Shown here piece by piece: positions 1-10,099 of a DNA stretch of 38,503 bases. The position numbers were made by a program, and so were the translations under genes. Each line of letters starts with the position of its first letter. The first letter of the stretch is position 1. The stretch lies in contig JAHJYN010000059.1 of assembly GCA_018826885.1 (NCBI GenBank), positions 1-38,503 of the forward strand, in the 5' to 3' direction. The stretch comes from Alphaproteobacteria bacterium. Lineage in GTDB: Bacteria > Pseudomonadota > Alphaproteobacteria > Caulobacterales > Caulobacteraceae. The notes under the pieces are model-generated. The model did no database searches, had not been told where the DNA came from, and was given only the letters and a program-made list of their open reading frames with translations.

Positions 1-1
1 C

Positions 2-2470
2 GAATTCGTCGTGCGCGCCAACGGCTATCTGACCACCCTCGACGACTTCCGCGCCGTGCCGATCCGCACGGCCGCGGGCGGCGTTCCGGTTCAGCTGGGC
101 GATGTCGCCACGATACAGATCGGCCCGGAAATGCGACGCGGCATCGCCGAGTTGAACGGCGAGGGCGAGGTCGCCGGCGGTGTGGTGATCCTGCGGTCGG
201 GCGGAAATGCGCGCGAAGCGATCACGGCGGTGCGTGAGCGACTGGAAACCCTCAAGGCCGGATTGCCGGCGGGCGTTGAGGTCGTAACCGTCTATGATCG
301 CTCGCAGCTGATCGATCGCGCCATCGAAAACCTCAGCACCAAATTGCTCGAGGAGTTCATCGTCGTCGCGCTCGTTTGTGGCCTGTTCCTGTGGCACGCG
401 CGTTCGGCCCTGGTGGCCATCATCACCCTGCCGCTGGGCGTGCTGGCGGCCTTCATCCTGATGCATCTGCAGGGCGTCAACGCCAACATCATGTCGCTGG
501 GCGGCATCGCCATCGCCGTCGGGGCCATGGTCGACGCGGCCGTGGTCATGATCGAGAACGCGCACAAACATATCGAGCGATGGGAGCACGATCATCCCGA
601 CGAACGGCTGGCCGGTGAGGCGCGTTGGCGGGTGATTACCGAGGCGGCGGCGGAGGTGGGACCGGCCCTGTTCCTCAGCCTGGTGATCATCACCCTGTCG
701 TTCATTCCGGTCTTTACGCTGCAGGCCCAGGAGGGGCGGCTGTTCGCGCCCCTGGCCTTCACCAAGAGCTACGCCATGGCGGCGGCGGCGATCCTGTCCA
801 TCACCCTGGTGCCGGTGCTGATGGGCTATCTGATCCGCGGGCGGATCCCGGCTGAGCAGAGCAATCCGATCAACCGCTGGCTGACGCACATCTACCGTCC
901 ACCACTCGACTGGGTCCTGCAACGCCCGCGCGCGACCCTGTTGATCGCCCTGGTCGTGTTCGCCAGCTCGGCCTGGCCGATCAGCCAGCTGGGCGGTGAG
1001 TTCATGCCACCAATGGACGAGGGCGACCTGCTCTATATGCCGTCGGCCCTGCCGGGTCTGTCTGCGGCCAAGGCGTCCGAGCTCCTGCAACAGACCGATC
1101 GGATGATCCGCACCGTGCCCGAGGTCGATACCGTGTTCGGCAAGGCCGGACGGGCCGATACGGCGACTGATCCGGCCCCGTTGGTGATGTTCGAAACGAT
1201 CATCCGCTTCAAGCCGCGTGACCAGTGGCGGCCCGGCATGACGCCGGACAAGCTGATCGAGGAACTGGATGCGGCGGTGCGCGTCCCCGGCCTCGCCAAT
1301 GTCTGGGTGCCGCCAATCCGCAACCGCATCGACATGTTGGCCACCGGCATCAAGAGCCCGATCGGGGTCAAGGTCTCCGGTGCCGACCTTGAGGCCCTCG
1401 ACCGCATCGCCGCCGAGGTCGCCGAGGTCGCGAAAACCGTCCCGGGCGTCAGCTCGGCCCTGGCCGAACGACTGACGGGCGGACGCTATGTAAACGTCGA
1501 CATCGATCGGCAGGCGGCCGGGCGTTACGGCCTCAATATAGCGGACGTCCAGAGTATCGTCGCGGGGGCCGTCGGCGGTGAGACCATCGGCCAGACGGTC
1601 GAGGGTCTGGCCCGCTATCCGATCAGTGTCCGCTATCCGCGCGAGATGCGTGACAGCCTGGCGGAGCTTCGGGCCCTGCCGGTCCTGACGCCATCCGGCC
1701 AGCAGATCACCCTCGGCACGGTCGCGACCCTTCAGGTCGCGGATGGTCCGCCAATGCTGAAATCCGAGAACGGGCGCCCCACGACCTGGGTCTATATCGA
1801 TGTCCGCGGCCGCGACCTGGCCTCGGTGGTCGGCGATTTGCAGACGGCGGTGGCGGACAAGGTGACGCTGACCCCCGGCGTGACCATCGCGTATTCCGGA
1901 CAGTTTGAATATCTGACCCGCGCGGCCGAGCGGTTGAAGATCGTGGTCCCCGCCACCCTGCTGATTATCTTCTTCCTTCTGTATCTGACCTTCGGCCGCT
2001 TCGACGAGGCGGCCCTGATCATGGCCACCCTGCCGTTCGCCCTGACCGGGGGGGTCTGGCTGCTGTATCTGCTGGGCTACCACCAGTCGGTCGCCACCGG
2101 GGTCGGCTTCATCGCCCTGGCCGGACTGTCGGCCGAGTTCGGGGTGGTGATGTTGATCTATCTGAAGACCGCGCTCAACGACCGGGGACCCGACCCGGAC
2201 CCGGCGGCGGTCGAGACCGCCGTGCGCGAAGGTGCCCTGCTGCGGGTGCGGCCCAAGGCCATGACCGTGGCCGTGATCCTGGCCGGCTTGTTCCCCATTC
2301 TGATCGGCCACGGGGCCGGTTCGGAGGTGATGAGCCGCATCGCCGCGCCGGTCATCGGCGGCATGCTGACGGCACCATTGCTGTCCATGCTCGTTATCCC
2401 CGCGGGCTATCTGCTGCTTAGACGCCGCAGGTCCCGCTCGAAGGCGTCACCCCAAGGAGAAACACCATGA
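2..2470 (+). CDS. cusA: CusA-type heavy-metal efflux RND pump, 3' part (5' end outside window)
   Basis: Inner-membrane subunit of a tripartite Cu(I)/Ag(I)-type exporter that uses the proton gradient. The frame is open from base 2, so only about the last 822 residues are seen; full family members are about 1,040-1,060 residues. The motif [17 protein letters not shown] (about nt 520-570) is the TM4 signature of the heavy-metal (HME) RND subfamily, with the acidic residues used for proton relay. Hydrophobic clusters near nt 360-560, 660-840, 1930-2160 and 2260-2430 match the two RND membrane halves around a periplasmic porter domain. The stop codon overlaps the next start (ATGA at 2467-2470), so the CusF-like gene is translationally coupled. 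Copper/silver rather than Zn/Co/Cd specificity is inferred mainly from that partner. Confidence 0.93.
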   Translation, partial: EFVVRANGYLTTLDDFRAVPIRTAAGGVPVQLGDVATIQIGPEMRRGIAELNGEGEVAGGVVILRSGGNAREAITAVRERLETLKAGLPAGVEVVTVYDRSQLIDRAIENLSTKLLEEFIVVALVCGLFLWHARSALVAIITLPLGVLAAFILMHLQGVNANIMSLGGIAIAVGAMVDAAVVMIENAHKHIERWEHDHPDERLAGEARWRVITEAAAEVGPALFLSLVIITLSFIPVFTLQAQEGRLFAPLAFTKSYAMAAAAILSITLVPVLMGYLIRGRIPAEQSNPINRWLTHIYRPPLDWVLQRPRATLLIALVVFASSAWPISQLGGEFMPPMDEGDLLYMPSALPGLSAAKASELLQQTDRMIRTVPEVDTVFGKAGRADTATDPAPLVMFETIIRFKPRDQWRPGMTPDKLIEELDAAVRVPGLANVWVPPIRNRIDMLATGIKSPIGVKVSGADLEALDRIAAEVAEVAKTVPGVSSALAERLTGGRYVNVDIDRQAAGRYGLNIADVQSIVAGAVGGETIGQTVEGLARYPISVRYPREMRDSLAELRALPVLTPSGQQITLGTVATLQVADGPPMLKSENGRPTTWVYIDVRGRDLASVVGDLQTAVADKVTLTPGVTIAYSGQFEYLTRAAERLKIVVPATLLIIFFLLYLTFGRFDEAALIMATLPFALTGGVWLLYLLGYHQSVATGVGFIALAGLSAEFGVVMLIYLKTALNDRGPDPDPAAVETAVREGALLRVRPKAMTVAVILAGLFPILIGHGAGSEVMSRIAAPVIGGMLTAPLLSMLVIPAGYLLLRRRRSRSKASPQGETP

Positions 2471-2844
2471 ACCGTGCCCTGATCCTGTCCGCCGCTGCTG
2501 CCCTGGGCCTGAGTGCCTGCGGTCAGCCCGAGGCCACGCCGCCTGCCGAGACGGCACCCGCTGCTGAAATGCCGATGGGGTCGAACATGTCCGGCATGCC
2601 GATGCAGGGCGGTCAGGCCGCCATGATGGGGGCCGGAACCGGGGTCATCACGGCGGTCGACGCAGAGGCTGGAACGGTCACCATCGACCATGGCGCAATC
2701 CCGGCCGTGGAATGGCCTGCCATGGCCATGACCTTCACCGCGCCCGCCGCGGTCCTCGCGGGTGCCAAGGTCGGAGACCGGGTCGCCTTCGACGTCTCCG
2801 TCCACGACGGGGTCAATGAGGTCACAGCCCTGCGCCCGCAATAG
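2467..2844 (+). CDS. cusF: CusF-like periplasmic copper-binding lipoprotein
   Basis: 125-aa small metallochaperone expected to hand Cu(I)/Ag(I) to the Cus efflux complex. Residues 1-18 form a lipoprotein signal with lipobox L15-S-A-C18, so the protein is probably membrane-anchored, unlike the soluble E. coli CusF. A methionine-rich linker (M35, 37, 41, 44, 46, 53, 54) follows. The C-terminal OB-fold keeps the CusF ligand set: H75, then W83-P-A-M86-A-M88, matching the His/Trp/Met/Met cation-pi copper site. It overlaps the cusA stop by 4 bases, and an AAGGAG-like site lies about 10 bases upstream. The methionine-rich linker may add metal sites; that is inference. Confidence 0.9.
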   Translation: MNRALILSAAAALGLSACGQPEATPPAETAPAAEMPMGSNMSGMPMQGGQAAMMGAGTGVITAVDAEAGTVTIDHGAIPAVEWPAMAMTFTAPAAVLAGAKVGDRVAFDVSVHDGVNEVTALRPQ

Positions 2845-2990
2845 TCGGGCAGCCGGCAGACGCCAACCGCAGCAGGATCGCGGGCCTGTCAGGAACCAGA
2901 ACCGCCGGGCGCACAGGTTTGGCTGTCAGGGTTGGCGTCAGCGCGCGAACCCTTGTTCCCCGCGCCTTGGGCAGATCGCCTAAGCAGGCC

Positions 2991-4316
2991 TCAGTGATCG
3001 GGATTCGCCTGCGGGGCCAGCCAGCGTGACAGGTAGAGGCGTTCAAAGGCGAAGACCGCGGCGATGGCGAGACCCGCAATCAGGACAATGGCCGGATCAC
3101 TTTGCAGCTTCATTGCCGTGAAGGCCGACAGGACGACGGCGTCGAAAGCCAGTGCCGCCAGGATAACCGCCCCCGCGGCACCGACCTCCTTGCGGCGGAA
3201 ACGAAACACGCCCCAGTGCACGGTCATGTCCATGACGAGGTAGAAAAAGGCACCCAGTGAGGCGATGCGGCCGAGATCAAAAAAGATCGCCAGGGTCGAG
3301 GCGATGACCACTGTGTAGACCAGCGTGTGACGTTGGATGTTTCCGGGCATGCCGAAATGCCGATGCGGGATCATCTTCATCTCGGTCAGCATCGCCAGCA
3401 TGCGCGACACCGCGAAAACGCTGGCGAGAACGCCGGAGGCCGTCGCAACCGCGGCCAGAACGACCGTCAGATAAAAACCCGTCTGGCCGAGCGCCGGCCG
3501 GGCCGCCTCGGCCAGGGAATAGTCCCGAGCGGCAACGATCTGGTCGATCGTCAGGCTCGATCCCACGCCGAAGGCCACGAGCAGATAGACGAGGACACAG
3601 AGCGCGATCGAAATCATGATCGCCCGGCCCACATTTCTGTGCGGGTCAGTGACTTCGGCTCCGCTGTTGGTGATCGTGGTGAACCCCTTGAAGGCAAGGA
3701 TCGCCAGGGCCATCGATGCGATGAAACCCACAGGGGTCGCGTCCGGCATGGACTCCGATGCCGCGGCGAACTGGAAGCCGCTGGCCCAGAGGGCGGTGAT
3801 GCCGAACAACGCGATGCCGCCGACCTTGACCGCCGCCATGACCAACGAGAAGCGTCCGACTGATCGGTTGCCTGCGATGTTGACGAGGAAGGCGAACACG
3901 ATCACGCCGACGGCGAGGATCGGCACCAGTGGGCCGCCGGCGATATCGAAGGGCCGCAGGACGTAGGTCGCGAATGTCCGGGCCACGAGGCTCTCGGCGA
4001 TGATCATGCTGAGCGCCATCAGCAGGGCGGCCCCTGCGGCGACGGCACCCGGGCCGTAGCATTTCTGCAGGATCGTCGCGATCCCGCCTGCCGAGGGCCA
4101 GGCGTTCGACATCTTGACGTAGCTGTACGCGCTGAATGCGGTGACGATCGCGCCGGCAATGAAAGCGAGCGGAAAAAGCGGACCGGCCAGCTGAGCGACC
4201 TGGCCCGTCAGCGCAAAGATGCCGGCCCCGATCATCACACCGGTGCCCATGGCTACCGCCCCGCCGAGCGAGATCGAGCCCTTTTTGTAGGTGCTGCCAT
4301 CTTGATAATGCTGCAT
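2991..4316 (-). CDS. APC-superfamily amino-acid permease
   Basis: 441-aa integral inner-membrane protein with about 12 hydrophobic segments. The first membrane helix carries the APC signature GTGVMIGAGIFALTG (about residues 24-38), and the SNAWPSAGG motif (about residues 70-78) is typical of the family. The length fits (usually 430-500 aa). The substrate cannot be read from sequence; amino-acid uptake or exchange is the family role. The start is the ATG at 4314-4316, with AAAGG about 9 bases upstream. It is convergent with the copper genes and points the same way as the arginine deiminase operon, but a 376-bp gap separates them, so it is probably a separate unit. An amino-acid carrier beside an arginine-degrading operon is suggestive of a link, not proof. 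Confidence 0.85.
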   Translation of the reverse strand: MQHYQDGSTYKKGSISLGGAVAMGTGVMIGAGIFALTGQVAQLAGPLFPLAFIAGAIVTAFSAYSYVKMSNAWPSAGGIATILQKCYGPGAVAAGAALLMALSMIIAESLVARTFATYVLRPFDIAGGPLVPILAVGVIVFAFLVNIAGNRSVGRFSLVMAAVKVGGIALFGITALWASGFQFAAASESMPDATPVGFIASMALAILAFKGFTTITNSGAEVTDPHRNVGRAIMISIALCVLVYLLVAFGVGSSLTIDQIVAARDYSLAEAARPALGQTGFYLTVVLAAVATASGVLASVFAVSRMLAMLTEMKMIPHRHFGMPGNIQRHTLVYTVVIASTLAIFFDLGRIASLGAFFYLVMDMTVHWGVFRFRRKEVGAAGAVILAALAFDAVVLSAFTAMKLQSDPAIVLIAGLAIAAVFAFERLYLSRWLAPQANPDH

Positions 4317-4692
4317 GTTAACTTGCCTTTGGTCGGTGCCGTTTTGCTACTACGCGGCGGGTCGGATCGCACCCCGTCGCGATCTGATACAAGTAAGCTA
4401 ACATTCGCTTGCAGCCTGATCGCTAGTTTTGGGTTTGCTGGACCGGGGAGAGCCGTGCGATCGCCCCTACTCAGGCGTTACCGGGTACCGCCGAATATCA
4501 TCGGGCGAGCGGATAGGCACTTGACGTCGGGCCACAAGTTCAGAATCCTGACAGAAGTAGACACCTTCGCTCGTTTCTCGCCAGTGATCGACCCGTTCTT
4601 CATCTGTCAGTCGGAGAACGTGGTCGAGCCGATGGAGCAAATTCGCACCAAGTTGTTGTATTCGAGGATTATTCTGGTCGATCTTGGGGCTT
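4317..4692. other. 376-bp intergenic region without a convincing gene
   Basis: Lies between the APC permease start and the end of the Sel1-repeat gene. A plus-strand open frame covers it, but that frame has no ribosome site or recognisable protein signature. The region should hold the permease promoter and the end of the arginine deiminase transcript. I see no strong hairpin followed by a T-run. The right end (about 4705-4800) is AT-rich, like the operon it borders. Confidence 0.5.
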
Positions 4693-5355
4693 TTAACTGA
4701 GCCTCAATATTTTTTTCTTTACCAGAAACGCAACTGAGGTCGCAATAATCAATAAAAATATGAGTAATAGAACAATACCGAAGGCATGCCCGAAAAACTG
4801 TTGTTGCAAGTTGGCTTTGATTCTTGAATGTGACTGTTGTGAGTCCGTCAATCCCTGCGCAGTATTGGCCGCGATGGGACGCGTTCTCGTTGCGGTTGCG
4901 CCTCTTGCCTCTTCCGTGCTGTTTAGCCGGTAGGCTTCACTACTGTTGGCTGCAACTATGCTGTACCAGTTGTGCACCCGCACGTAGTCCTGTGGCACAC
5001 CATGACCCATGTCGTAGTGATAGCCGAGGCCATTCAGCCCTGCGGTGTCCCCTTGCTCTGCCGCCTTACGGAACCACCCGGCTGCGGCACCATAGTCTCG
5101 AGGCACGCCATGGCCGTTCGCGTACATTACCCCGAGGTTTGTCTGCGCTCTGGCATTTCCTTTTTCCGCCAACGGCATCCATATTCTCAGGGCAGAGGCA
5201 TAGTCGCCACGATCATGGGCTTCGTGTGCAGCATGCAGCTGCTCGGCGGAAATTTCCGTGAGTTGTAGTGTCCCAGCATTTGGGGTCTGCGCCCTTGTAC
5301 TCTCTGCAGAACCAAGGGTGAGGGCTATAGTCAAAACAAACAATTGGCGGATCAT
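4693..5355 (-). CDS. Sel1-repeat protein with signal peptide and C-terminal membrane helix
   Basis: 220-aa protein of unknown exact role, last gene of the arginine deiminase operon. The chosen start is the ATG at 5353-5355: it follows GAGGGA at good spacing and gives a clean signal peptide (residues 1-23, ending near RAQ). An upstream in-frame start would overlap arcC. Residues about 67-102 and 105-138 form two Sel1-type repeats, each with the GHGVP-x-DY core. A polar low-complexity linker follows, then one membrane helix at about 190-212 and the basic tail KKKILRLS. The topology predicts a periplasmic repeat domain anchored in the inner membrane. Sel1 repeats mediate protein-protein contacts. 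It starts 7 bases after the arcC stop, so it is probably co-transcribed. It is not a standard ADI component. Confidence 0.75.
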   Translation of the reverse strand: MIRQLFVLTIALTLGSAESTRAQTPNAGTLQLTEISAEQLHAAHEAHDRGDYASALRIWMPLAEKGNARAQTNLGVMYANGHGVPRDYGAAAGWFRKAAEQGDTAGLNGLGYHYDMGHGVPQDYVRVHNWYSIVAANSSEAYRLNSTEEARGATATRTRPIAANTAQGLTDSQQSHSRIKANLQQQFFGHAFGIVLLLIFLLIIATSVAFLVKKKILRLS

Positions 5356-5362
5356 GAGTCCC

Positions 5363-6304
5363 TCACTTTTCCGGCTGCGCCCACTCGATCTCTTGGACAT
5401 CGCCCATTATCGTGGTGCCGGCTTGTCCCCCGATGATCGAAGCGAGGTCTGCAAGTGCACCGATCGCGGCCTTCCGGCCTGTTGCGGCTACAAACTGACA
5501 TGCCGCAGCGACCTTCGGCCCCATCGATCCCGCCGCAAACGAGTATCCGGCAATTAAGTCTGGGGACGCACGCCGGATGGCGTACTGGGTTGGTTTCCCC
5601 CAATCAATAAAGATAGCGGGAACGTCAGTAACCATGACAAGTAAATCGGCATCAAGCTCTCGAGCAAGGAGTTCGCTGGCATAGTCCTTGTCGATCACTG
5701 CCTCGACACCGCGCAGGAGCCCGTCGTCGTCAAACGCGGTCGGAATCCCTCCGCCTCCGGTACAGATAACCAGCACGCCATGTTCCATGAGCCACCTGAT
5801 CGGCTGTATTTCAAATATCCGTTTGGGAAGCGGGGAGGCGACTACGCGACGCCAGTGCTTGCCGTCTTGCTTTACGGTCCAGCCTTTCTCGCGCGTCAGG
5901 CGTTGTGCCTCTTCTTTTACATAAACGGGGCCGACAAATTTTGATGGATTGGCAAAGGCAGGGTCGGCAGGGTCCACTTCGATCATCGTAAGAATGGTCG
6001 CCAACGGCTTTTCCTTCGGCAATAGATTGCCGAGTTCCTGTTCAATCATATAGCCGATCATACCTTCGGTTTCGGCACCGAGTACGTCCAAGGGGAAAGC
6101 CTCTTCGGGCTTGTATGCCGCACCCTGGAGGGCAAGCAATCCGACCTGCGGACCGTTGCCATGCGAGATGATCAGTTCATGCTGATCGGCGAGCGGTGCT
6201 AGCGCGCGCGCCGCGATAGCGATGTTTGCTCGCTGGTTTTCCGAGGTTAGGGGTTCGCCTCGTTGCAGGAGCGCATTGCCTCCAAGCGCCACAACGATCC
6301 GCAT
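5363..6304 (-). CDS. arcC: Carbamate kinase
   Basis: 313-aa cytosolic enzyme, third step of the arginine deiminase pathway: carbamoyl phosphate + ADP gives ATP + NH3 + CO2, the energy-yielding step. Amino-acid-kinase fold signatures are clear: [10 protein letters not shown] at residues 4-13, SHGNGPQVG at 47-55, the glycine-rich TGGGGIP loop, and KDYASELLA in the nucleotide region. The length is typical (about 310). ATG start at 6302-6304. Only 3 bases separate it from the arcB stop, so the pair is co-transcribed. Its presence beside arcA and arcB makes a catabolic role certain, as opposed to carbamoyl-phosphate synthesis. Confidence 0.97.
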   Translation of the reverse strand: MRIVVALGGNALLQRGEPLTSENQRANIAIAARALAPLADQHELIISHGNGPQVGLLALQGAAYKPEEAFPLDVLGAETEGMIGYMIEQELGNLLPKEKPLATILTMIEVDPADPAFANPSKFVGPVYVKEEAQRLTREKGWTVKQDGKHWRRVVASPLPKRIFEIQPIRWLMEHGVLVICTGGGGIPTAFDDDGLLRGVEAVIDKDYASELLARELDADLLVMVTDVPAIFIDWGKPTQYAIRRASPDLIAGYSFAAGSMGPKVAAACQFVAATGRKAAIGALADLASIIGGQAGTTIMGDVQEIEWAQPEK

Positions 6305-6307
6305 CGC

Positions 6308-7330
6308 TCAACGCCCGATCGTGGCGACAAGAATCGCCTTGATCGTGTGCAGCCTGTTTTCTGCCTGGTCGAACTGGATGCCTGCCGGAGATTCGAAAAC
6401 CTCATCGGTAACCTCCATTTCCGAAATGCCGAATTTCGCAGAGATCTTTCGACCGACCTCCGTCTCGGCGTTGTGAAACGCGGGTAGACAGTGCATGAAT
6501 TTTACCAACGGGTTGCCAGACGCCGCGAGTAGGTCGGCATTGACCTGATAAGGTTTCAGCAGCCGGATACGCTCTTCCCAAACCTCGTCCGGCTCCCCCA
6601 TTGAAACCCAAACGTCCGTGCTTATGAAATCGCAGCCTTTAACAGCTTCGGCGGGATCTTCGGTAATGGTCAGGGTCGCGCCATATCGGGCGGCCAGGTC
6701 GCGAGCTGGGCCGATGAATTCGTCACTGGGCCAATTGGTCTTGGGAGCGCCAATCCTTACGTCCATGCCCATCAGACAGCCGGCGATCATGAGGGAGTGA
6801 CCCACGTTGCTGCGGCCGTCGCCGACGAAAGCGTAGGAAATTTTCTGCAAGGGCTTGTCTGCATGTTCGCGCATTGTCATCAAGTCAGCCAGCATCTGCG
6901 TCGGATGAAATTCATCAGTCAGACCATTGAACACCGGAACGCCAGCATACGAAGCCAACTCCTCGACAACGGTTTGACCAAAACCGCGATACTCGATCGC
7001 ATCGTACATGCGCCCGAGAACTCGCGCGGTGTCCTTCATGGACTCCTTGTGACCAATCTGTGTGCCCGACGGGCCGAGATAGCTATAACCCGCACCCTGA
7101 TCCATCGCTGCCACTTCAAAGGCACACATTGTGCGGGTGGAAGATTTTTCGAAGATCAGGCAAATATTCCTGCCCTTCAGATGCTGTTGCTCCGTCCCGG
7201 CGTATTTGGCGCGTTTGAGATCGCGGGAAAGTTCAAGCAGGTGTCGTATCGCCTTCTGGTCGAAATCGAGCAGCTTCAGAAAGCTGCGCCCGCTTAGATT
7301 ATAAGCCAACTGTCGTCTCCTTGCCGGCAT
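6308..7330 (-). CDS. arcB: Ornithine carbamoyltransferase, catabolic
   Basis: 340-aa cytosolic enzyme, second step of the pathway: phosphorolysis of citrulline to ornithine and carbamoyl phosphate. The carbamoyl-phosphate site S-S-T-R-T is at residues 63-67, the HPTQ motif follows in [12 protein letters not shown], and the ornithine/catalytic motif HCLPAFHN lies near the C-terminus. Catabolic assignment rests on the arcA-arcB-arcC context and the extended length (about 335-340, against about 305 for many anabolic forms). The ATG at 7328-7330 gives a short basic N-terminal extension ([17 protein letters not shown]) before the usual family start, and no later ATG is available. Confidence 0.96.
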   Translation of the reverse strand: MPARRRQLAYNLSGRSFLKLLDFDQKAIRHLLELSRDLKRAKYAGTEQQHLKGRNICLIFEKSSTRTMCAFEVAAMDQGAGYSYLGPSGTQIGHKESMKDTARVLGRMYDAIEYRGFGQTVVEELASYAGVPVFNGLTDEFHPTQMLADLMTMREHADKPLQKISYAFVGDGRSNVGHSLMIAGCLMGMDVRIGAPKTNWPSDEFIGPARDLAARYGATLTITEDPAEAVKGCDFISTDVWVSMGEPDEVWEERIRLLKPYQVNADLLAASGNPLVKFMHCLPAFHNAETEVGRKISAKFGISEMEVTDEVFESPAGIQFDQAENRLHTIKAILVATIGR

Positions 7331-7348
7331 TTGCCGAAATTAGTGTAC

Positions 7349-8578
7349 TTAAAAGGCGACCGGATCGCGCCAGACTGGACAGGTCATGCAGTGTCCGCCA
7401 CCGCGGCCGCGGCCAAGTTCCGAGCCCCGAATTGTGATGACTTCGATGCCCGCCTTGCGGAGCTGCGTGTTGGTCGATGTGTTGCGGTCATAGGCGACCA
7501 CCACTCCGGGCTCTAGAGCGACAACATTGTTGCCGTCGTCCCACTGTTCACGCTCCTGTTGATAGACATCGCCGCCGGTCTCAACGACGTGAAGTTTTTT
7601 AAGGCCCAAGGCTTCAGCTGCGATGACGAAGAGGTGCTTGTCTTCTTTCCTCACATCGATCTGGTTCGGTGCGTCGCCCGGCCGAAGGCTGTAGCCCTGA
7701 ATCTGGTCGCAAACCTCAGTAAACGCCGTAACGATGTCTCGGTCACAGTGGGAAAAAACAGTATCAAGATGCATTGCGCTACGAGCCCGGGGCATCTGAC
7801 ACGCCACGACGTGCGTGGCGGCACCGTTCTTGAAAAGCTCTCTGGCGACCTGGCCTACTGCCTGGGGAGTCGTTCGTTCTCCCATGCCGATAAGTACGGT
7901 GCCGTTACCCCATGGCATCACGTCGCCACCTTCGAGCGTGGCGGATCCATGATCCGTATCGGGATCTCCCCACCACACCTTGTAGTCGCCGCCGGCGAAT
8001 TCGGAATGGAACCTATAGACTGCAGCAACGAGCAAGGTCTCGGGGCGCCGCGCCGGCCAGTACATTGGATTTAGGGTTAGGCCCTGTCCGATCCAGCAGC
8101 TGTTGTCTCGCGGGAATTGCGTATTGGGCAAGGGTGGCAAAACGAAGCCGTGTACACCAAGATAGCTGCCAAACATGCTTTCGGTGGCGAACGGTAGGTC
8201 ATGTACGGCGATCCCCCCGATGAGAAAGTTGGCAAGCTGATCGGGCGGGAGCTCGTCGAGCCAGCCGCGTAGTTCGTCCAACATGCCGATACCGACGTTG
8301 TCTTCGGTGACGCGTCTGTCCAGGATCCATGCTCTTCCTTCCTTCTTGGCCACGACAGCACCGAGCAGGTCCTGAAATTCGTAAACCTTGACGCCACGAT
8401 TGCTCATCTTCATGCGAAAATCCGCATGGTCGGTGCGAGCCTCCTGCACCCATAGAACGTCGTCATACAGAAGCCGTTCGGCATTCGAAGGCGTCAGGCG
8501 AGCATGTGCAAGTCCCGGCTGGCATGTGATTACTTTGCGTAGTTTGCCAATTTCAGAATGGACACCGAACTCGGTCAT
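7349..8578 (-). CDS. arcA: Arginine deiminase
   Basis: 409-aa cytosolic hydrolase of the guanidino-modifying superfamily: arginine + H2O gives citrulline + NH3. The nucleophile is Cys397 in GGGHCMTCP, aligned with Cys406 of the Pseudomonas aeruginosa enzyme. The catalytic His and Asp lie in MHLDTVFS, and EGGDVMPWG carries the Glu region. The N-terminal [16 protein letters not shown] is the canonical family start. An excellent ribosome site (AAGGAG, spacing about 8) precedes the ATG at 8576-8578. Downstream are arcB (18-base gap) and arcC; upstream are the carrier and a porin. This is the committing enzyme of the fermentation pathway and of acid resistance by ammonia release. Confidence 0.97.
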   Translation of the reverse strand: MTEFGVHSEIGKLRKVITCQPGLAHARLTPSNAERLLYDDVLWVQEARTDHADFRMKMSNRGVKVYEFQDLLGAVVAKKEGRAWILDRRVTEDNVGIGMLDELRGWLDELPPDQLANFLIGGIAVHDLPFATESMFGSYLGVHGFVLPPLPNTQFPRDNSCWIGQGLTLNPMYWPARRPETLLVAAVYRFHSEFAGGDYKVWWGDPDTDHGSATLEGGDVMPWGNGTVLIGMGERTTPQAVGQVARELFKNGAATHVVACQMPRARSAMHLDTVFSHCDRDIVTAFTEVCDQIQGYSLRPGDAPNQIDVRKEDKHLFVIAAEALGLKKLHVVETGGDVYQQEREQWDDGNNVVALEPGVVVAYDRNTSTNTQLRKAGIEVITIRGSELGRGRGGGHCMTCPVWRDPVAF

Positions 8579-8645
8579 GAGAAATCTCCTTTTTAGAAAC
8601 GGGTAGTGGGTTCACCGAGATCGGCGAGCCCCCGGAGGGAGGCGA

Positions 8646-10085
8646 CTACCCCAAAAGCACTGCCACGCTCAGTACGGCCATGATCAACACAGCGAGGGCG
8701 AGCAGAAGCGGCCACATGAAACGAATCCAGCGTTGATAAGGCACCCCCCCGATGGCGAGCGCTCCCATCACGACCGCAAAGGTCGGATTAATCAGGTTCA
8801 CGAGACCGTTGGCGGATTGAAAGGCTGTGACAACCAACGACCGTTCGACACCCGCAAAATCCGCCAGTGGAGCCATGATCGGCATGCTGAGGACGGCAAG
8901 ACCTGACGAAGACGGCACAAAGAATGACATGGCGAGCTCAATGCCGAATGCGACGTTGACAAAGCCCAACGGCGACAGTCCACCTAGTGCACCCTCTCCC
9001 GCGAAGAGCACCGTATCTGTGATGCGGCCGGCATCCATGATGACGACAATGCCACGGGCTATGCCGATGATAAGGGCCACTCCGAGGAGATCGCGGGCAC
9101 CGTCGATGAAGGCGTCAACAAAGCCTTCCTCGCCCATCCAACTGACCAGCCCGACAAGCAGCGAGGCCCCCAAGAAAAGCGCCGACATCCGGTCCATCCA
9201 CCAGCCTTGTGAGGACACACCCCAAATCATCACGGCAAAAGTCAGCGCAAAGATGAGCAGTACTGCCCCTTGGACGCGCGTTAGCGGACCATCATCAGCA
9301 ACTTCTGAGGTCCGTGCGAACTTGGCGGCAATTTCCGCGTGCTTGTCGGCGACGATCGACTTGGCGGGGTCGCGTTTTACCATTGCAGCGTAGCGCATGA
9401 CATAGGCCGTGCATGCAAACCAGCCGGTGCCCAGCAAGATTAGCCGCAGTGTGAGGCCGTTGGTAAAGGGAATACCTGCAGCGTCGGAGGCGATCACGGT
9501 TGCGAAGGGATTGATGGTCGAGCCGAGTACGCCGATCCCGGCGCCAAGCAGGATGATCGCGACGGCGACGACTGCGTCATATCCTGCGGCGATCATGATT
9601 GGGATAAGTAGTGCGTAGAAGGCGAGCGATTCCTCAGCCATGCCATAAGTCGTCCCGCCGAAGGCGAATAGCGCCATCAGAATTGGGATCATCAAATTTT
9701 CATGGCCTTTGAGGCGTCGCATGGCGCGGGAGATTCCCTTGTCGATCGCGCCAGTCTTGGCGATTACGCCCAGAAAGCCGCCAATTACCAATACGAAAAG
9801 GGCAACGTCGATGGCTCGCGCTTCAGAGCTCGCGGGGTCATAAAATCCTGCAATCGGGGCGACAAGTACGTCCCCCAAGCCCTGCGGGTTAGAGTCCACG
9901 CGCTGATAGGTGCCGGGCACGGGCACTTCCTTGCCAATCGCAGCATTCTCGACCCGGTCATATTGGCCTGCAGGAACGATCCAGCTCGCGGCTGCGACCA
10001 GGGCGATCAGTGCAAACAGGATGCTATAGGCGGTCGGAAATTTGAATGACTTGCGGGCGGCGGGGCCGTCTTTGGGATTTGTCAT
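8646..10085 (-). CDS. YfcC/DcuC-family carrier, probable arginine/ornithine exchanger
   Basis: 479-aa inner-membrane transporter with about 12 hydrophobic segments, related to the YfcC/C4-dicarboxylate anaerobic carrier family (PF03606-like). Visible signatures include FGGTTYGMAEESLAFY and LLGAGIGVLGSTINPFA in the two halves. In arc operons this family replaces the classic ArcD as the arginine-in/ornithine-out exchanger, so the role is inferred from position. The ATG at 10083-10085 is chosen because the longest frame would overlap the porin gene by over 100 bases; an ATG 12 bases upstream is also possible. It is the second gene of the operon, 14 bases after the porin stop and 67 bases before arcA. 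Confidence 0.88.
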   Translation of the reverse strand: MTNPKDGPAARKSFKFPTAYSILFALIALVAAASWIVPAGQYDRVENAAIGKEVPVPGTYQRVDSNPQGLGDVLVAPIAGFYDPASSEARAIDVALFVLVIGGFLGVIAKTGAIDKGISRAMRRLKGHENLMIPILMALFAFGGTTYGMAEESLAFYALLIPIMIAAGYDAVVAVAIILLGAGIGVLGSTINPFATVIASDAAGIPFTNGLTLRLILLGTGWFACTAYVMRYAAMVKRDPAKSIVADKHAEIAAKFARTSEVADDGPLTRVQGAVLLIFALTFAVMIWGVSSQGWWMDRMSALFLGASLLVGLVSWMGEEGFVDAFIDGARDLLGVALIIGIARGIVVIMDAGRITDTVLFAGEGALGGLSPLGFVNVAFGIELAMSFFVPSSSGLAVLSMPIMAPLADFAGVERSLVVTAFQSANGLVNLINPTFAVVMGALAIGGVPYQRWIRFMWPLLLALAVLIMAVLSVAVLLG

Positions 10086-10099
10086 ATCTCGGCCCATTC

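Noticed and set aside
2859-2939. Inverted repeat GACGCCAACC ... GGTTGGCGTC between the convergent cusF and permease genes
   Set aside because: Arms are perfect over 10 bases, but the loop is about 61 bases with no T-run. Too weak to call a terminator.
4302-4700. 132-codon plus-strand frame in the gap before the Sel1 gene
   Set aside because: No ribosome site; composition and lack of motifs suggest chance.
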